Origin: Paenibacillus arenilitoris
GTDB lineage: Bacteria > Bacillota > Bacilli > Paenibacillales > Paenibacillaceae
Assembly: GCF_014705655.1 (NCBI RefSeq)
Contig: NZ_JACXIY010000044.1
Coordinates: forward strand, 1-60,848
Length of the DNA: 60,848 nt
Direction: 5' to 3'
A program made the translations under genes and the position numbers. A model generated the notes under the pieces. It did no database searches. It worked only from the letters and a program-made list of their open reading frames with translations, and was not told where the DNA came from. Position 1 is the stretch's first letter. Each line of letters starts with the position of its first letter. Shown here piece by piece: positions 51,818-60,530 of the stretch.

Positions 51818-53413
51818 CTACCCGTTATTCCTCGACGCCTGCCGGTAATCGTTCGGCAGCTGCCCGTACTGCTTCTTGAACATGTCGCTGAAATGGCGCG
51901 CGTTGTTGTAGCCGACCTTCTCGGCCACCTCGTAGATCATCAAATCCGTATGCGCCAGCAGCCGGGCCGCATGGTTCATCCTGACCTCCGTTACGTATGG
52001 CTTGAAGTTCTGCTTCGTATGCTTCTTGAAGAAGCTGCTGAAGTAATAAGGATTCATGTACACCATGCCCGCCATCGTCTCCAGCGTCAAATCCTCGGCG
52101 TAATGCTCGTCGATATACTGCTTCACCTTGGCCAGCACGAGCTTGTCCTTGTTGCCCGATTCGGCGCCGATTTCTTCATGCACGCGGCGGAACATGTCCA
52201 TGATCGCCCCGCCCATCTCGTCGAACGATTCGAAGGAAGCGAGCAAGCTTTGCAGCTCGCTCTTGTTCATGGCGTGCTTCGTCGGCTGCAGCCCGGACTT
52301 GGCCAGCTCCTGGAAGATGAACACGACGGAGGAGAAGCAGGCCGATACCGCGAGCGAGCGGTTGCCGTACGTCTCCTTGCGGACGATCTCCAGCCATTGC
52401 CGCAGCGAATCGCCAGCCTCCTCCCACGTCCTTGTCGTCATGCAGCGGATGACAGCCCATTGCCGCTCGTACAGCTCCTGGCTGAAGGACTGATCCCGGG
52501 CGGGCGGAACGTAGCGCAGCACGCGGCCCCCGCCGACGAAAAATTTCATCTGCAGCGCATGCTCGGCTTCCCGGTACGCCTCGGCGAGCTTCGCCAGCTC
52601 GCCGACGGCCCGGCTAACGGCAACCGACGCTTTCAGCTTCAGGAACGTTTCGATTTTGCTTCTCGCGTCCTCCGCCAGCGCGCAAGCGCCCTCGGGGTCG
52701 TCGTGACTGGCCGCGACGACGTGCATGCCCCGCTTCACGAAGGCGAAGCCGATCCCCGCATCCGTAATCGCTTCCTGTAGGACGTTGCCGATCGCGAATT
52801 CGATCAGCTTCCTCTCCTTCTCGTTCCAACGGTCTTGCCCGTCCTTCAGCCGGTCGATTTCGATAAGCGCCACCGAATAGTACGGACCGGGAAGCTTCGC
52901 TTCCATGTCGCGGTAAGCCTTCGATTGCGGCGCCAAATTGCCGTCCGTCATCTGGATCAGCGCGTCCTGCAGCTCTTCGTGACGGGATTTTCGCTCGAGC
53001 AGCCGCAGCTTCCCTTTCCGCTTCTCCTCCTCGTGATGAAGGGAGATGAGGGAGAGCGCCTTCTCCAGCACGTTCTCCAGCTGCCGCTTGACGACCGGCT
53101 TCACCAAATAGTCGACGGCCCCGTATGCGACCGCGTCTCTCGCGTAAGAAAATTCCTGGTAAGCGCTGATGAAGATGACTTTGACCGGCAGCCCGCGCTC
53201 CTTGATTTCCTTGATGATATCGATGCCCGACCGGTGCGGCATGCTGATGTCGCTAATGACGATGGCGGGATCCAGCTCCTCGATCCGCTGCATCAGTTCA
53301 TTCCCGTCATCGGCCTGCCCGACGATTTCCATTCCGAACGCTTCCCAGTCGATCAGCTTCCGCAGCCCTTTGATTATGATCGGTTCGTCATCGGCCAGCA
53401 CGACTCGGATCAT
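51818..53413 (-). CDS. response regulator, YesN type (receiver plus AraC-type DNA-binding domain)
   Basis: A 531-residue response regulator. The N-terminal receiver (about 1-120) has Asp8 and Asp9, phosphoacceptor Asp55 in VISDISMP, and Lys in YLVKPV. A long middle region follows. The C-terminal AraC domain reads DLTLETMAGMVYMNPYYFSSFFKKH and LMIYEVAEKVGYNNARHFSDMFKKQYG. AGGGAGGGG lies 7 bases before the ATG. It overlaps the sensor kinase gene by 26 bases and is co-translated with it. It probably activates the importer genes upstream in the same direction. Confidence 0.93.
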   Translation of the reverse strand: MIRVVLADDEPIIIKGLRKLIDWEAFGMEIVGQADDGNELMQRIEELDPAIVISDISMPHRSGIDIIKEIKERGLPVKVIFISAYQEFSYARDAVAYGAVDYLVKPVVKRQLENVLEKALSLISLHHEEEKRKGKLRLLERKSRHEELQDALIQMTDGNLAPQSKAYRDMEAKLPGPYYSVALIEIDRLKDGQDRWNEKERKLIEFAIGNVLQEAITDAGIGFAFVKRGMHVVAASHDDPEGACALAEDARSKIETFLKLKASVAVSRAVGELAKLAEAYREAEHALQMKFFVGGGRVLRYVPPARDQSFSQELYERQWAVIRCMTTRTWEEAGDSLRQWLEIVRKETYGNRSLAVSACFSSVVFIFQELAKSGLQPTKHAMNKSELQSLLASFESFDEMGGAIMDMFRRVHEEIGAESGNKDKLVLAKVKQYIDEHYAEDLTLETMAGMVYMNPYYFSSFFKKHTKQNFKPYVTEVRMNHAARLLAHTDLMIYEVAEKVGYNNARHFSDMFKKQYGQLPNDYRQASRNNG

Positions 53414-55169
53414 GCGGCAACCCCTCCCTAATGGAAAATAACAGCAAGACGGATGTCCCGATATGCTTCCGACTGCTGACGGATACGCCGTACCCTTCTC
53501 CGCAGACCGATTTGATCCGCTCGTGGACGTTCTTCAGGCCGACGCTCTTCGAAGGCGCCCCCGGATCTTCAAGTGCCGCGTTCAGGCGGTCGAGCTCGCC
53601 CTTCTCCATCCCGATCCCGTCGTCGTACACCGTTACCGCGAGCTTGTCCCCGTCCGTTTCGAACGAAACTTTCACCGTGCCCTTCCCCTTCGGACGCAGG
53701 CCGTGCTGGATCGCGTTCTCGACGATCGGCTGCAGCGACAGCTTCAATATCGGCCAATCCGGATTTACCGTATCCGCGATATCGCATACGAGCTCGAACC
53801 GGTTCTCGAACCTGACCTCGATAATGTAGAAATAATCTTTCAGATGCTCAAGCTCCCTGCGGATCGCGACGAGCTCCTCGCCGTAATCGATCACGTATTT
53901 CAATTGGTTCGACAACGACAAAATCATGTCGCCGACCTCGACCGCGTCGCTATGAACGGCGTTCATCCGGATCACTTCCAGCGTGTTATACAAATAATGG
54001 GGCCGGATCTGGCTTTTGAGCGCGTTCAGCTCCGTCTGCTTCTGCTTGATTTCGGCGACGTAGGCTTCATTGATGAACGCCTTCAGCCGCTCGACCATCC
54101 GGTTGAAGCCGTGGGCGAGCCGCCCCATCTCGTCGTTGCTTTTCACTTCGACCTGAATGTCGAGGTTGCCGGATTCCACCTTCGACATTTGCCGGATGAG
54201 GCCCCTGATCGGAGCGGCCAGCTTGCGCGAGAACCACGTTCCCATGACGATCAGGACGAACGCGCATATGCCGATCGCGACATATACGGCCGTGCTCGTC
54301 GTCTCCAGCTGGCGGAACAGCTCGTCGCTCGCGAACTTGACGACGATCTCGCCGTCCAGGAACGGGATTTCCTCGCCAAGCACGAGATATCCCGCATCCG
54401 AAGCGCGCACGTCGCTTTCGCGGATCGAGGGCAGCTCGCGATTGCTGAAATAGAGGCGGTTCTGTCCGTCGACGACGTACAATTCGTCCTTGCCGCCAAG
54501 CTTCAGCTCCCGCAGGAACGGGTCGGCCAGGCTTACGTCGACGTCGAAGAACAGCGTGCCGACGATCTTCGGCTCCCGCGTTAACGTGCCCGACGTATCG
54601 ATCAGGTTTCGGCCGATCGTAATGACCCGCTCGTCCGAGTCGAATACGTAGCTGTCGGCGTGCGTCGGGTAGACGAGCAGATCCGTCGGATGATCCTTCA
54701 TGGCGGCCAGCCAGTCCGCGACCGGAAGCTTCTCCGCCATAATCACTTTGTTTTCCTTCGCCTGATAATAAAGCTTGCCGTCCATCTTCCTGACAAAATA
54801 TGCGGCGTTGATGTACCGGTCGCTGTACATGACCATCTTCAGGTACGTATCGATCGGCACGGCGTTTATCTGCTCCAGCTCGTTGACGTTCCGGGTCTGG
54901 TTGTCGGTCGAGTCCGAGCGAAACGCATCGTATCTTCCGGTGTACATGAGCATCGAAATTTCGTTGTAATTGTTGAACGCCGAATTCAGGTTGTAGCTGA
55001 CGTACAGCACCATTTGGCGCAAATTGTCCGTCGTGTACCGCTGGACGTGGCCGGAGAACGTCTGCACGGAGAAATAACTGAGCGCGAACAGCGGGATGAG
55101 CCCCACGATAATAAAAGCCGCGGAAAATTTCACGAATACGCTGTTCCATCTAGGCATCCAAGCTTTCAA
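53388..55169 (-). CDS. sensor histidine kinase, YesM type
   Basis: A 593-residue membrane kinase. The first helix (about 13-36) is followed by an extracytoplasmic sensor (about 37-290), a second helix (about 293-313), a HAMP domain (about 314-365), and a His_kinase region with SQIRPHYLYNTLEVIR, phosphoacceptor His391. The usual sequence here is INPHFLYNTL, so the neighbouring residues are slightly changed. The ATP-binding part has QPIVENAIQHGL (N box) and DDGIGM (G1 box). The start is a TTG with GGGGAG 7 bases upstream. It forms a two-component pair with the YesN-type regulator. Confidence 0.93.
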   Translation of the reverse strand: MKAWMPRWNSVFVKFSAAFIIVGLIPLFALSYFSVQTFSGHVQRYTTDNLRQMVLYVSYNLNSAFNNYNEISMLMYTGRYDAFRSDSTDNQTRNVNELEQINAVPIDTYLKMVMYSDRYINAAYFVRKMDGKLYYQAKENKVIMAEKLPVADWLAAMKDHPTDLLVYPTHADSYVFDSDERVITIGRNLIDTSGTLTREPKIVGTLFFDVDVSLADPFLRELKLGGKDELYVVDGQNRLYFSNRELPSIRESDVRASDAGYLVLGEEIPFLDGEIVVKFASDELFRQLETTSTAVYVAIGICAFVLIVMGTWFSRKLAAPIRGLIRQMSKVESGNLDIQVEVKSNDEMGRLAHGFNRMVERLKAFINEAYVAEIKQKQTELNALKSQIRPHYLYNTLEVIRMNAVHSDAVEVGDMILSLSNQLKYVIDYGEELVAIRRELEHLKDYFYIIEVRFENRFELVCDIADTVNPDWPILKLSLQPIVENAIQHGLRPKGKGTVKVSFETDGDKLAVTVYDDGIGMEKGELDRLNAALEDPGAPSKSVGLKNVHERIKSVCGEGYGVSVSSRKHIGTSVLLLFSIREGLPHDPSRAGR

Positions 55170-55234
55170 GCCGCAGCTCCCCTTCTATCCATCCTTTACC
55201 GCCTAATGATACCATATCGCGGCATAACGCGAAC

Positions 55235-55273
55235 GGCTACCCCTCGAATCTCGCCGCGATTCTCGGGATAGCC
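55235..55273 (-). terminator. hairpin between transporter and two-component genes
   Basis: GGCTAcCCC-TC-GAATC (55235-55250) pairs with GATTC-TC-GGGaTAGCC (55258-55273), with small bulges. There is no T run, so it may be a partial terminator or an mRNA-stabilising structure. It separates the importer operon from the kinase. Confidence 0.4.
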
Positions 55274-55313
55274 TCGGCCATCGGTTATTGAATTGCGCCG
55301 CCGGGCAAAGCCG

Positions 55314-56144
55314 CTAGCCCTTGATGGCTCCCGACGACACGCCTTTCACGAAGTACTTCTGCAGCGACAGGAAGGCGATCAGGACGGGAACGAGCGACAT
55401 CGTCGTGCCGGCAAAGATCATGTCCCAGCGCGAGGAGAACTCGCCGACGTAGTAGAACAGCTCCACGATCATCGTCTTCGCTTGGCCGGTAGGCAGCACC
55501 ATCATCGGCATGAGGAAATCGTTCCAGATGCCGAGTCCCTGCAGCACGACCATGCTGGCCGTAACCGGGCCGAGCAGCGGAAATACGATTTTCCAGAAAA
55601 TCCCCGTTCTCGTGCAGCCGTCGATTTCGGCCGACTCCTCGATCTCCCGCGGCACGCCCTTCAGGAAGCTGGTGTAGAGCAGCACGCCGAAGCCGACGGA
55701 GCCGGCGATGTAGATCAGGATCGGACCCGTGAGGGTGCCGAACAAGCCGATCAGCTTGAGCTGCTTGAACAACGGAATCATGTACACCTGGAACGGAATC
55801 ATCATGCCGAACAGGAAGTACGTGAAGATGCCGTTCGTCCATCTCGCGTTCGTCCTCTCGATCGCATAGGCCGCCATCGGGATGACGAGCACCATGACGG
55901 CGATCGAGCTTACCGTCAGGATGGCGCTGTTCAGCATCGCTTCCGGATATTTCGTCTCGGTCAGGAGGTACTTGAAGCTTTCGACGTAGAGCTCCTTCGG
56001 GAAGGCGATGGCGTCGCGCATAATTTCGGGATTGCTTTTGAACGCGGACATGATATTGAAATAGATCGGAAACGCGAAGACGACCGCAAGGAGCAGCGTG
56101 GCGGCGAAGACGACGATTTCGCCCGCCTTGATTTCTTGTTTCAT
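55314..56144 (-). CDS. carbohydrate ABC transporter permease (MalG type)
   Basis: A 276-residue permease with six helices. The EAA loop reads EIEESAEIDGCTRTGIFWKIVFPLL, and the end PFLSLQKYFVKGVSSGAIKG is of the usual MalG kind with a motif for ATPase contact. Its start codon is one base after the stop of the MalF-type gene, so the two are tightly coupled. Confidence 0.92.
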   Translation of the reverse strand: MKQEIKAGEIVVFAATLLLAVVFAFPIYFNIMSAFKSNPEIMRDAIAFPKELYVESFKYLLTETKYPEAMLNSAILTVSSIAVMVLVIPMAAYAIERTNARWTNGIFTYFLFGMMIPFQVYMIPLFKQLKLIGLFGTLTGPILIYIAGSVGFGVLLYTSFLKGVPREIEESAEIDGCTRTGIFWKIVFPLLGPVTASMVVLQGLGIWNDFLMPMMVLPTGQAKTMIVELFYYVGEFSSRWDMIFAGTTMSLVPVLIAFLSLQKYFVKGVSSGAIKG

Positions 56145-56145
56145 C

Positions 56146-57039
56146 CTACATCTGCACCTCTCTCTTGCGAAGCAATTTGATCTGAATCAGGGAGATGATC
56201 AAGGTGAGCGCGAACAGCACGATGGCGAGCGCCGTGCCGAAGCCTTGCCTTAATTCGCCGAAGCCGACCTTATAGATGATGTACGTCAGCGTTTCCGTCG
56301 CAAAGCCCGGTCCGCCGTCCGTCATGACCGCGATTTGGTCGAAAATCTTCAGCGAGCCGATCATCGACAGCATGACGCATACCGTCGTGGCCCCCGCGAG
56401 CAGCGGAAACGTAATGTGGCGGAATTGCTGCCAGCGGTTCGCGCCGTCGATGCTCGCCGCTTCGTTCAGCTCCTGAGGGATGCCCTGCAGGCCTGCCAAA
56501 TAAATAATCATATAGTAACCGGCCGCCTTCCATACGGTGGAGAGGATGATCGAGATAAGGGCGTAATCGGGATCGCCCAGCCAGTCCGTCTTCAACGAGC
56601 CGAGACCTGTCATATCCAGCAATTGGTTCATGACGCCAAAGTTGTAGTTGAGAATAATCATCCAAATAAAGCCCATAATAATCCCGCTCATCAGGACCGG
56701 GAAATAAAAGATGCTGCGAAACAAGTTGCGGAACCATCTGACCTGATCGACCAGTACGGCGAGCGCGAGCGCGACGACGTTCTCCAGAACGACCAGCGCG
56801 ACCGCGAAGATCATCGTGTTCTTCAAGGCGTTATGGACGCGCGGGCTCTTCGCGATCTCGATGAAATTATCGAGTCCGATGAACCGGATGTCGTCGCTGA
56901 TCCCGTCCCAGGACGTAAAGCTGAGATAGACGCTGCTCAGCGTCGGCACGATGACGAATCCCGTATAGACGAGAAGAGCCGGCAGCAGAAACCAAAAAGC
57001 GTAATTCGTCCATTTCTTTTTCTTTATGTTGGCCATCAT
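56146..57039 (-). CDS. sugar ABC transporter permease (MalF type)
   Basis: A 297-residue permease with six helices. The EAA loop is ELNEAASIDGANRWQQFRHITFPLL. The N-terminus has YAFWFLLPALLVYTGFVIVP. GTAGGAG lies 8 bases before the ATG. It follows the binding protein gene after a hairpin. The pair probably uses a shared ATPase encoded elsewhere. Confidence 0.92.
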   Translation of the reverse strand: MMANIKKKKWTNYAFWFLLPALLVYTGFVIVPTLSSVYLSFTSWDGISDDIRFIGLDNFIEIAKSPRVHNALKNTMIFAVALVVLENVVALALAVLVDQVRWFRNLFRSIFYFPVLMSGIIMGFIWMIILNYNFGVMNQLLDMTGLGSLKTDWLGDPDYALISIILSTVWKAAGYYMIIYLAGLQGIPQELNEAASIDGANRWQQFRHITFPLLAGATTVCVMLSMIGSLKIFDQIAVMTDGGPGFATETLTYIIYKVGFGELRQGFGTALAIVLFALTLIISLIQIKLLRKREVQM

Positions 57040-57069
57040 GGCTTTCTCCTACTTCCTGCAAAGAGTTTG

Positions 57070-57106
57070 AGAAAAAGAGAACCTCCGCGTCGGCAGAGGT
57101 CGCTCT
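57070..57106 (-). terminator. intra-operon terminator after the binding-protein gene
   Basis: AGAG(A)ACCTC (57076-57085) pairs with GAGGT(CG)CTCT (57096-57106), and CTCTTTTTCTC follows on the minus strand. It stands between the binding protein (stop at 57137) and the permeases (start at 57039), where partial termination gives more binding protein than permease. Confidence 0.65.
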
Positions 57107-57136
57107 TAGGTTATCATTGCGTCATCGCATGCTTCG

Positions 57137-58489
57137 TTACTGCTGGTTCGCCTTCACGTTGTTGTCGTATTCGGCGTCGGCCTGCTTCATATACTCGGTC
57201 ACGTCGCCGTCCTTCAGCACGAGCTCCTGAAGCAGCTTGTAGAACCAGTTGCGGAATTGCGGCGGAATCGCGTTCTCGCCGTACCAGTTGGCAAGGCCGA
57301 GCGATTTGACGACGGAATCGTCGCTCATGAGGCGGAGAACCTCTTTCATTTGCTCGCCCGTTTCGTACGTCACCTCGGCGGTCGTCGTCGGGATGCCGTT
57401 GACGGTCGCAAGGTACGGCCCGTACTGGGCAGGTTCGAAGAAGAACTTGATGAATGCCTTCATGGCCTCCACTTTGTCCGCATCCTTCGCCGCTTCCGCC
57501 GACAGCGACCAGCCGGCCAAGCTTGGCAGGCCGTTAATGACCGTCTTGCCTTCGCGGTTAGGCAGCGCGTAGAAGCCGAATTCGAAGCTCGGATCCGCTT
57601 CCGTGATCTGGCCGAACATCCACGGGCCGGAATACAGCTGAGCCGCTTTGCCCGTCACGAGAATGGAAGCCGTCTGGTTGTCGGCCGTGCTGAGCCACCC
57701 TTTGTCCACGTACTTCGAGAACAGCTCCTTGTAATCGGTTACCGCCTTCACCATATTGGCATCCGTGAAGCTTGCCGTCTTCGCCGTGCGCTTCGAGTTC
57801 CAATCCGGATCCGCCGCGTACACTTCGTTCTCGAAGAAGTAGTTCGTCCAGAAGCCCATATGGAAAATGTCCTTGCCGCCGACGACGATCGGGGAGATGC
57901 CGCTAGCCGCGAGCTTCTCTTGGGCGGCCAGAAACTCGTCGTACGTCTTCGGGGGCTCCGCGATGCCCGCGTCGGCGTAAGCCTTTTTGCTGTAAATAAC
58001 GCCTTGAGGAGCATTTCCCGTCAGAGGCGCATTATAGATTTTGCCGTCGTATTCCGGCAACAGCTTGAACAAGCCGTGGAGATCCTCCGGCAGCTCGACG
58101 ATTTTGCCCGCGTCGGCGAACACCTTCGTGTCGCGCATCTCGACCAGATCCGGGAATTGGCCTACCGCGTCTTTTGTCTTTAGCCAATCCAGGTACGCCG
58201 AGGACGTCGTTTCGCTGTAGTTCACGATTTTGATATGCGGATTTTTGGCCGTGAACGCGTCGATCGTCGTTTCGATCGCTTTTTTGGTCGCCGGGTCTCC
58301 GGTCGCGTATGCGATCGAGAAGGTGACTTCCTTCGGCGCGTCCTCTCCCGCCCCGTTATCCGGGGAATTGCTCGCCGCCCCTGCGCCGTTGCCCCCGTTA
58401 TTGGCGTCGTTTCCGCCGCATGCGGTAAGCGCCATCGTCATAGCCGTCATTGCCGTAATGAACGTAAGCATCGGTTTTTTTGCCATCAT
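57137..58489 (-). CDS. extracellular solute-binding lipoprotein (family 1)
   Basis: A 450-residue lipoprotein. The lipobox is LTAC with Cys24, followed by a Gly/Asn/Ala-rich linker (about 25-48) and a family 1 binding fold: VTFSIAYATGD, then FPDLVEMRDTKVFADAG, then AAQLYSGPWMFGQI. The ATG at 58489 has GGGAGG 8 bases upstream; the frame is open 22 codons further without signals. First gene of the importer unit, followed by a hairpin and two permeases. It is close to a GH43 gene, so the likely cargo is a xylo- or arabino-oligosaccharide. Confidence 0.92.
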   Translation of the reverse strand: MMAKKPMLTFITAMTAMTMALTACGGNDANNGGNGAGAASNSPDNGAGEDAPKEVTFSIAYATGDPATKKAIETTIDAFTAKNPHIKIVNYSETTSSAYLDWLKTKDAVGQFPDLVEMRDTKVFADAGKIVELPEDLHGLFKLLPEYDGKIYNAPLTGNAPQGVIYSKKAYADAGIAEPPKTYDEFLAAQEKLAASGISPIVVGGKDIFHMGFWTNYFFENEVYAADPDWNSKRTAKTASFTDANMVKAVTDYKELFSKYVDKGWLSTADNQTASILVTGKAAQLYSGPWMFGQITEADPSFEFGFYALPNREGKTVINGLPSLAGWSLSAEAAKDADKVEAMKAFIKFFFEPAQYGPYLATVNGIPTTTAEVTYETGEQMKEVLRLMSDDSVVKSLGLANWYGENAIPPQFRNWFYKLLQELVLKDGDVTEYMKQADAEYDNNVKANQQ

Positions 58490-58745
58490 GCTTTGGACCT
58501 CCCTATTGCTGTCTGCTTGGTAATGAGGAACGCCTCGGCAAGATGTGCGCATCATCTCGTCCGGGCTCTTTTCCTTGGAATAAGATTAACATCATTCAGG
58601 ATCGGTTAGAATGAAGTTTTTTAAGACGGATATGACGCTAATTTAAGAAAAGCGGCCTTCTGCGCCCGGAGGCAAAACGACGATACGGCGCCCGCCTCGG
58701 CGGCGTCTGCCCGGCTCCATGCGCACCGATGCGCCGGAATGAACT

Positions 58746-60317
58746 TTAATCGGCGCTATACGCGAAATAGTCGAAATCGGCATGCTTCCCCGTACCGTTC
58801 AAGTCCTGCGCGCACAAGCCGATCATCGTCCCCGTGAAGCCGAGCTTGCCGCCGTGCTCGTCGGACAGGACGCCGAGGTCGAATTCCCCGCCGACCGCCT
58901 GCCACCGCCCGCCGTCCGGCGAAGCGTAGAACCGGAGCGACCGTTCGCGCACGACGGCGCGCAAATAGTAGGCCGGCCAGCCGTCGACGCTCAGCTCTTG
59001 CTCCCTATGCTCGCCGTATTTGCCGCTTGCCGAGGACAGGACGCCCAGCTTGCGGCCTCTCTCGCCGTCTTGCGTCACCCGCAAATAGTAGTAATCCGAT
59101 TCGTCGTAATAGAACGCAAGCCCGGCCATCTGCATAAAATGCTCCGGCTCGTACTCCATGCGGGTCTCCGCCGTGCAGCGGAAATGCTGCAGCCGGCGCG
59201 CCACCATGCTCTGCCGGTGCCATGAATGCAGCGACTCGCGGCCGCGCAGCCGCAGGAAGCCGGGCCTCTCGGTCAGGCTGAGCCACGCATCCTCCGCCGG
59301 CACGCGCAGCGTCTGGTATTCGCGGCCGAGCGCGGGCGCGTTGAAATCGTCCTTGGCCTGCTTCGCCGGGAACGGATGCTGCTCCAGATCCGGCGCGGGC
59401 ACCGTCAGCGCCGGCAGCCTTCCTTCATGGGCGAGCCGCAGCCAGCCGTCCTCCGTCCAGACGCAGCGCTGCAGCGACGTCTCGCGGCCGAGCGGATTCA
59501 GCTTCGTGCCGGGGAAGGGGCGGCTGCAAATATGGCACATGTACCATTCGCCCTTCTGCGTCTCGACAAGCATGCCGTGCCCCGCGTTCTGCAGCGGATG
59601 GCCCGGCGCGCCGCGCGTCGTCATGACCGGATAGGCCGGGTCGGTTTCGTACGGGCCGCCGATGCTCCGCGAGCGGGCGAGCGTAGCCGCATGGTTGATG
59701 CCCGTGCCGCCTTCGGCCACGAGCAGATAGTAATAGCCGCCGCGCCTCAGCAGCTGCGGTCCTTCGGTTACGCCGAGCTCCGTCCCCTCGTAAATCGTTT
59801 TGACCGGGCCGATCAGCCGCTTCTCGATGGGATCGTATTGCTGCATGACGATGCCGCCGAACCGGCTGCGGCCGTCGCGGAAATCCCACTGCATGTTCAG
59901 CAGCCACTTCGTGCCGTCATCGTCGTGGAACAAGTACGGGTCGAAGCCGCTTCCGTTCAAGTAGACGGGCTCGGACCACGGGCCGAGCATGCTGTCCGCC
60001 GTTACGACGTAGTTATGCAAATCCTTGTAGACGCCCTTGCGTCCCTTAACGTCGGTGAATAGCAAATAATACGTACCGTCATGGTAGGATAACGCGGGCG
60101 CCCAAACGCCGCCGGAGCTCGGATTGCCGCGCAGATCGAGCTGCGAGGTCCGCTGAAGCGCGTGCGGGAGCAGCTCCCAATGCGCCAAATCCTTCGAATG
60201 GTAGAGCTGAACGCCGGGGAACCATTCGAACGTGGACGTCGCAATGTAATAATCGTCGCCGACGCGGAGAATGGAGGCGTCCGGATTAAAGCCGGGCAAG
60301 ATCGGATTGTTGATCAT
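58746..60317 (-). CDS. glycoside hydrolase family 43 beta-xylosidase-like protein
   Basis: A 523-residue cytoplasmic enzyme of GH43, of the two-domain type (five-bladed propeller plus C-terminal beta-sandwich). It cleaves terminal beta-xylose, or alpha-arabinofuranose, by inversion. The catalytic set is Asp13 in GFNPDASI, Asp126 in GFDPYLF and Glu185 in VTEGPQLL. The C-terminal domain (about 330-523) begins at PALGREYQTLRVP and contains FYYDESDYYYLRVTQ. I start at the ATG at 60317; an ATG 42 bases earlier has no ribosome binding site, while the chosen one has a rather distant AAAGGAG. It has no signal peptide. The 256-base gap to the binding-protein gene downstream holds no gene and only a weak GC-rich hairpin. 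Confidence 0.92.
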   Translation of the reverse strand: MINNPILPGFNPDASILRVGDDYYIATSTFEWFPGVQLYHSKDLAHWELLPHALQRTSQLDLRGNPSSGGVWAPALSYHDGTYYLLFTDVKGRKGVYKDLHNYVVTADSMLGPWSEPVYLNGSGFDPYLFHDDDGTKWLLNMQWDFRDGRSRFGGIVMQQYDPIEKRLIGPVKTIYEGTELGVTEGPQLLRRGGYYYLLVAEGGTGINHAATLARSRSIGGPYETDPAYPVMTTRGAPGHPLQNAGHGMLVETQKGEWYMCHICSRPFPGTKLNPLGRETSLQRCVWTEDGWLRLAHEGRLPALTVPAPDLEQHPFPAKQAKDDFNAPALGREYQTLRVPAEDAWLSLTERPGFLRLRGRESLHSWHRQSMVARRLQHFRCTAETRMEYEPEHFMQMAGLAFYYDESDYYYLRVTQDGERGRKLGVLSSASGKYGEHREQELSVDGWPAYYLRAVVRERSLRFYASPDGGRWQAVGGEFDLGVLSDEHGGKLGFTGTMIGLCAQDLNGTGKHADFDYFAYSAD

Positions 60318-60377
60318 TTCGGTTCGAAGCTCCTTTTGGTCCCGCCGCTTCGTCGTCATGATCGAAGGGGAGGACGA

Positions 60378-60401
60378 ATGCTAACGTAAATATCGTAGCA
60401 T
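60378..60401. promoter_or_regulatory. inverted repeat upstream of the GH43 gene
   Basis: ATGCTAACG (60378-60386) and CGTAGCAT (60394-60401) form an inverted repeat with one bulged base around an AT-rich centre. It lies about 60 bases ahead of the GH43 start and may be an operator. No known consensus (XylR, CcpA) fits. Confidence 0.3.
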
Positions 60402-60471
60402 GGCGGATTTTTTCTCGTATGCCGGTTTTTTTAGATCAAAGCGCGGTTATTTCACCTCTTTTCGCAAGGAA

Positions 60472-60502
60472 CGACAAAGAGGACCCCGCTCGAGGTCCTC
60501 TT
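60472..60502 (-). terminator. rho-independent terminator of the repeat-protein gene
   Basis: AAGAGGACC (60477-60485) pairs with GGTCCTCTT (60494-60502). On the minus strand TTTGTCGTT follows. It lies 29 bases past the stop codon at 60531. Confidence 0.8.
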
Positions 60503-60530
60503 CGCCAGATGTTGATTCGATTACGCGCAA

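Noticed and set aside
58650..58745. GC-rich palindromic pieces after the GH43 stop codon.
   Set aside because: Several short stems compete and no T run follows, so I did not call a terminator.
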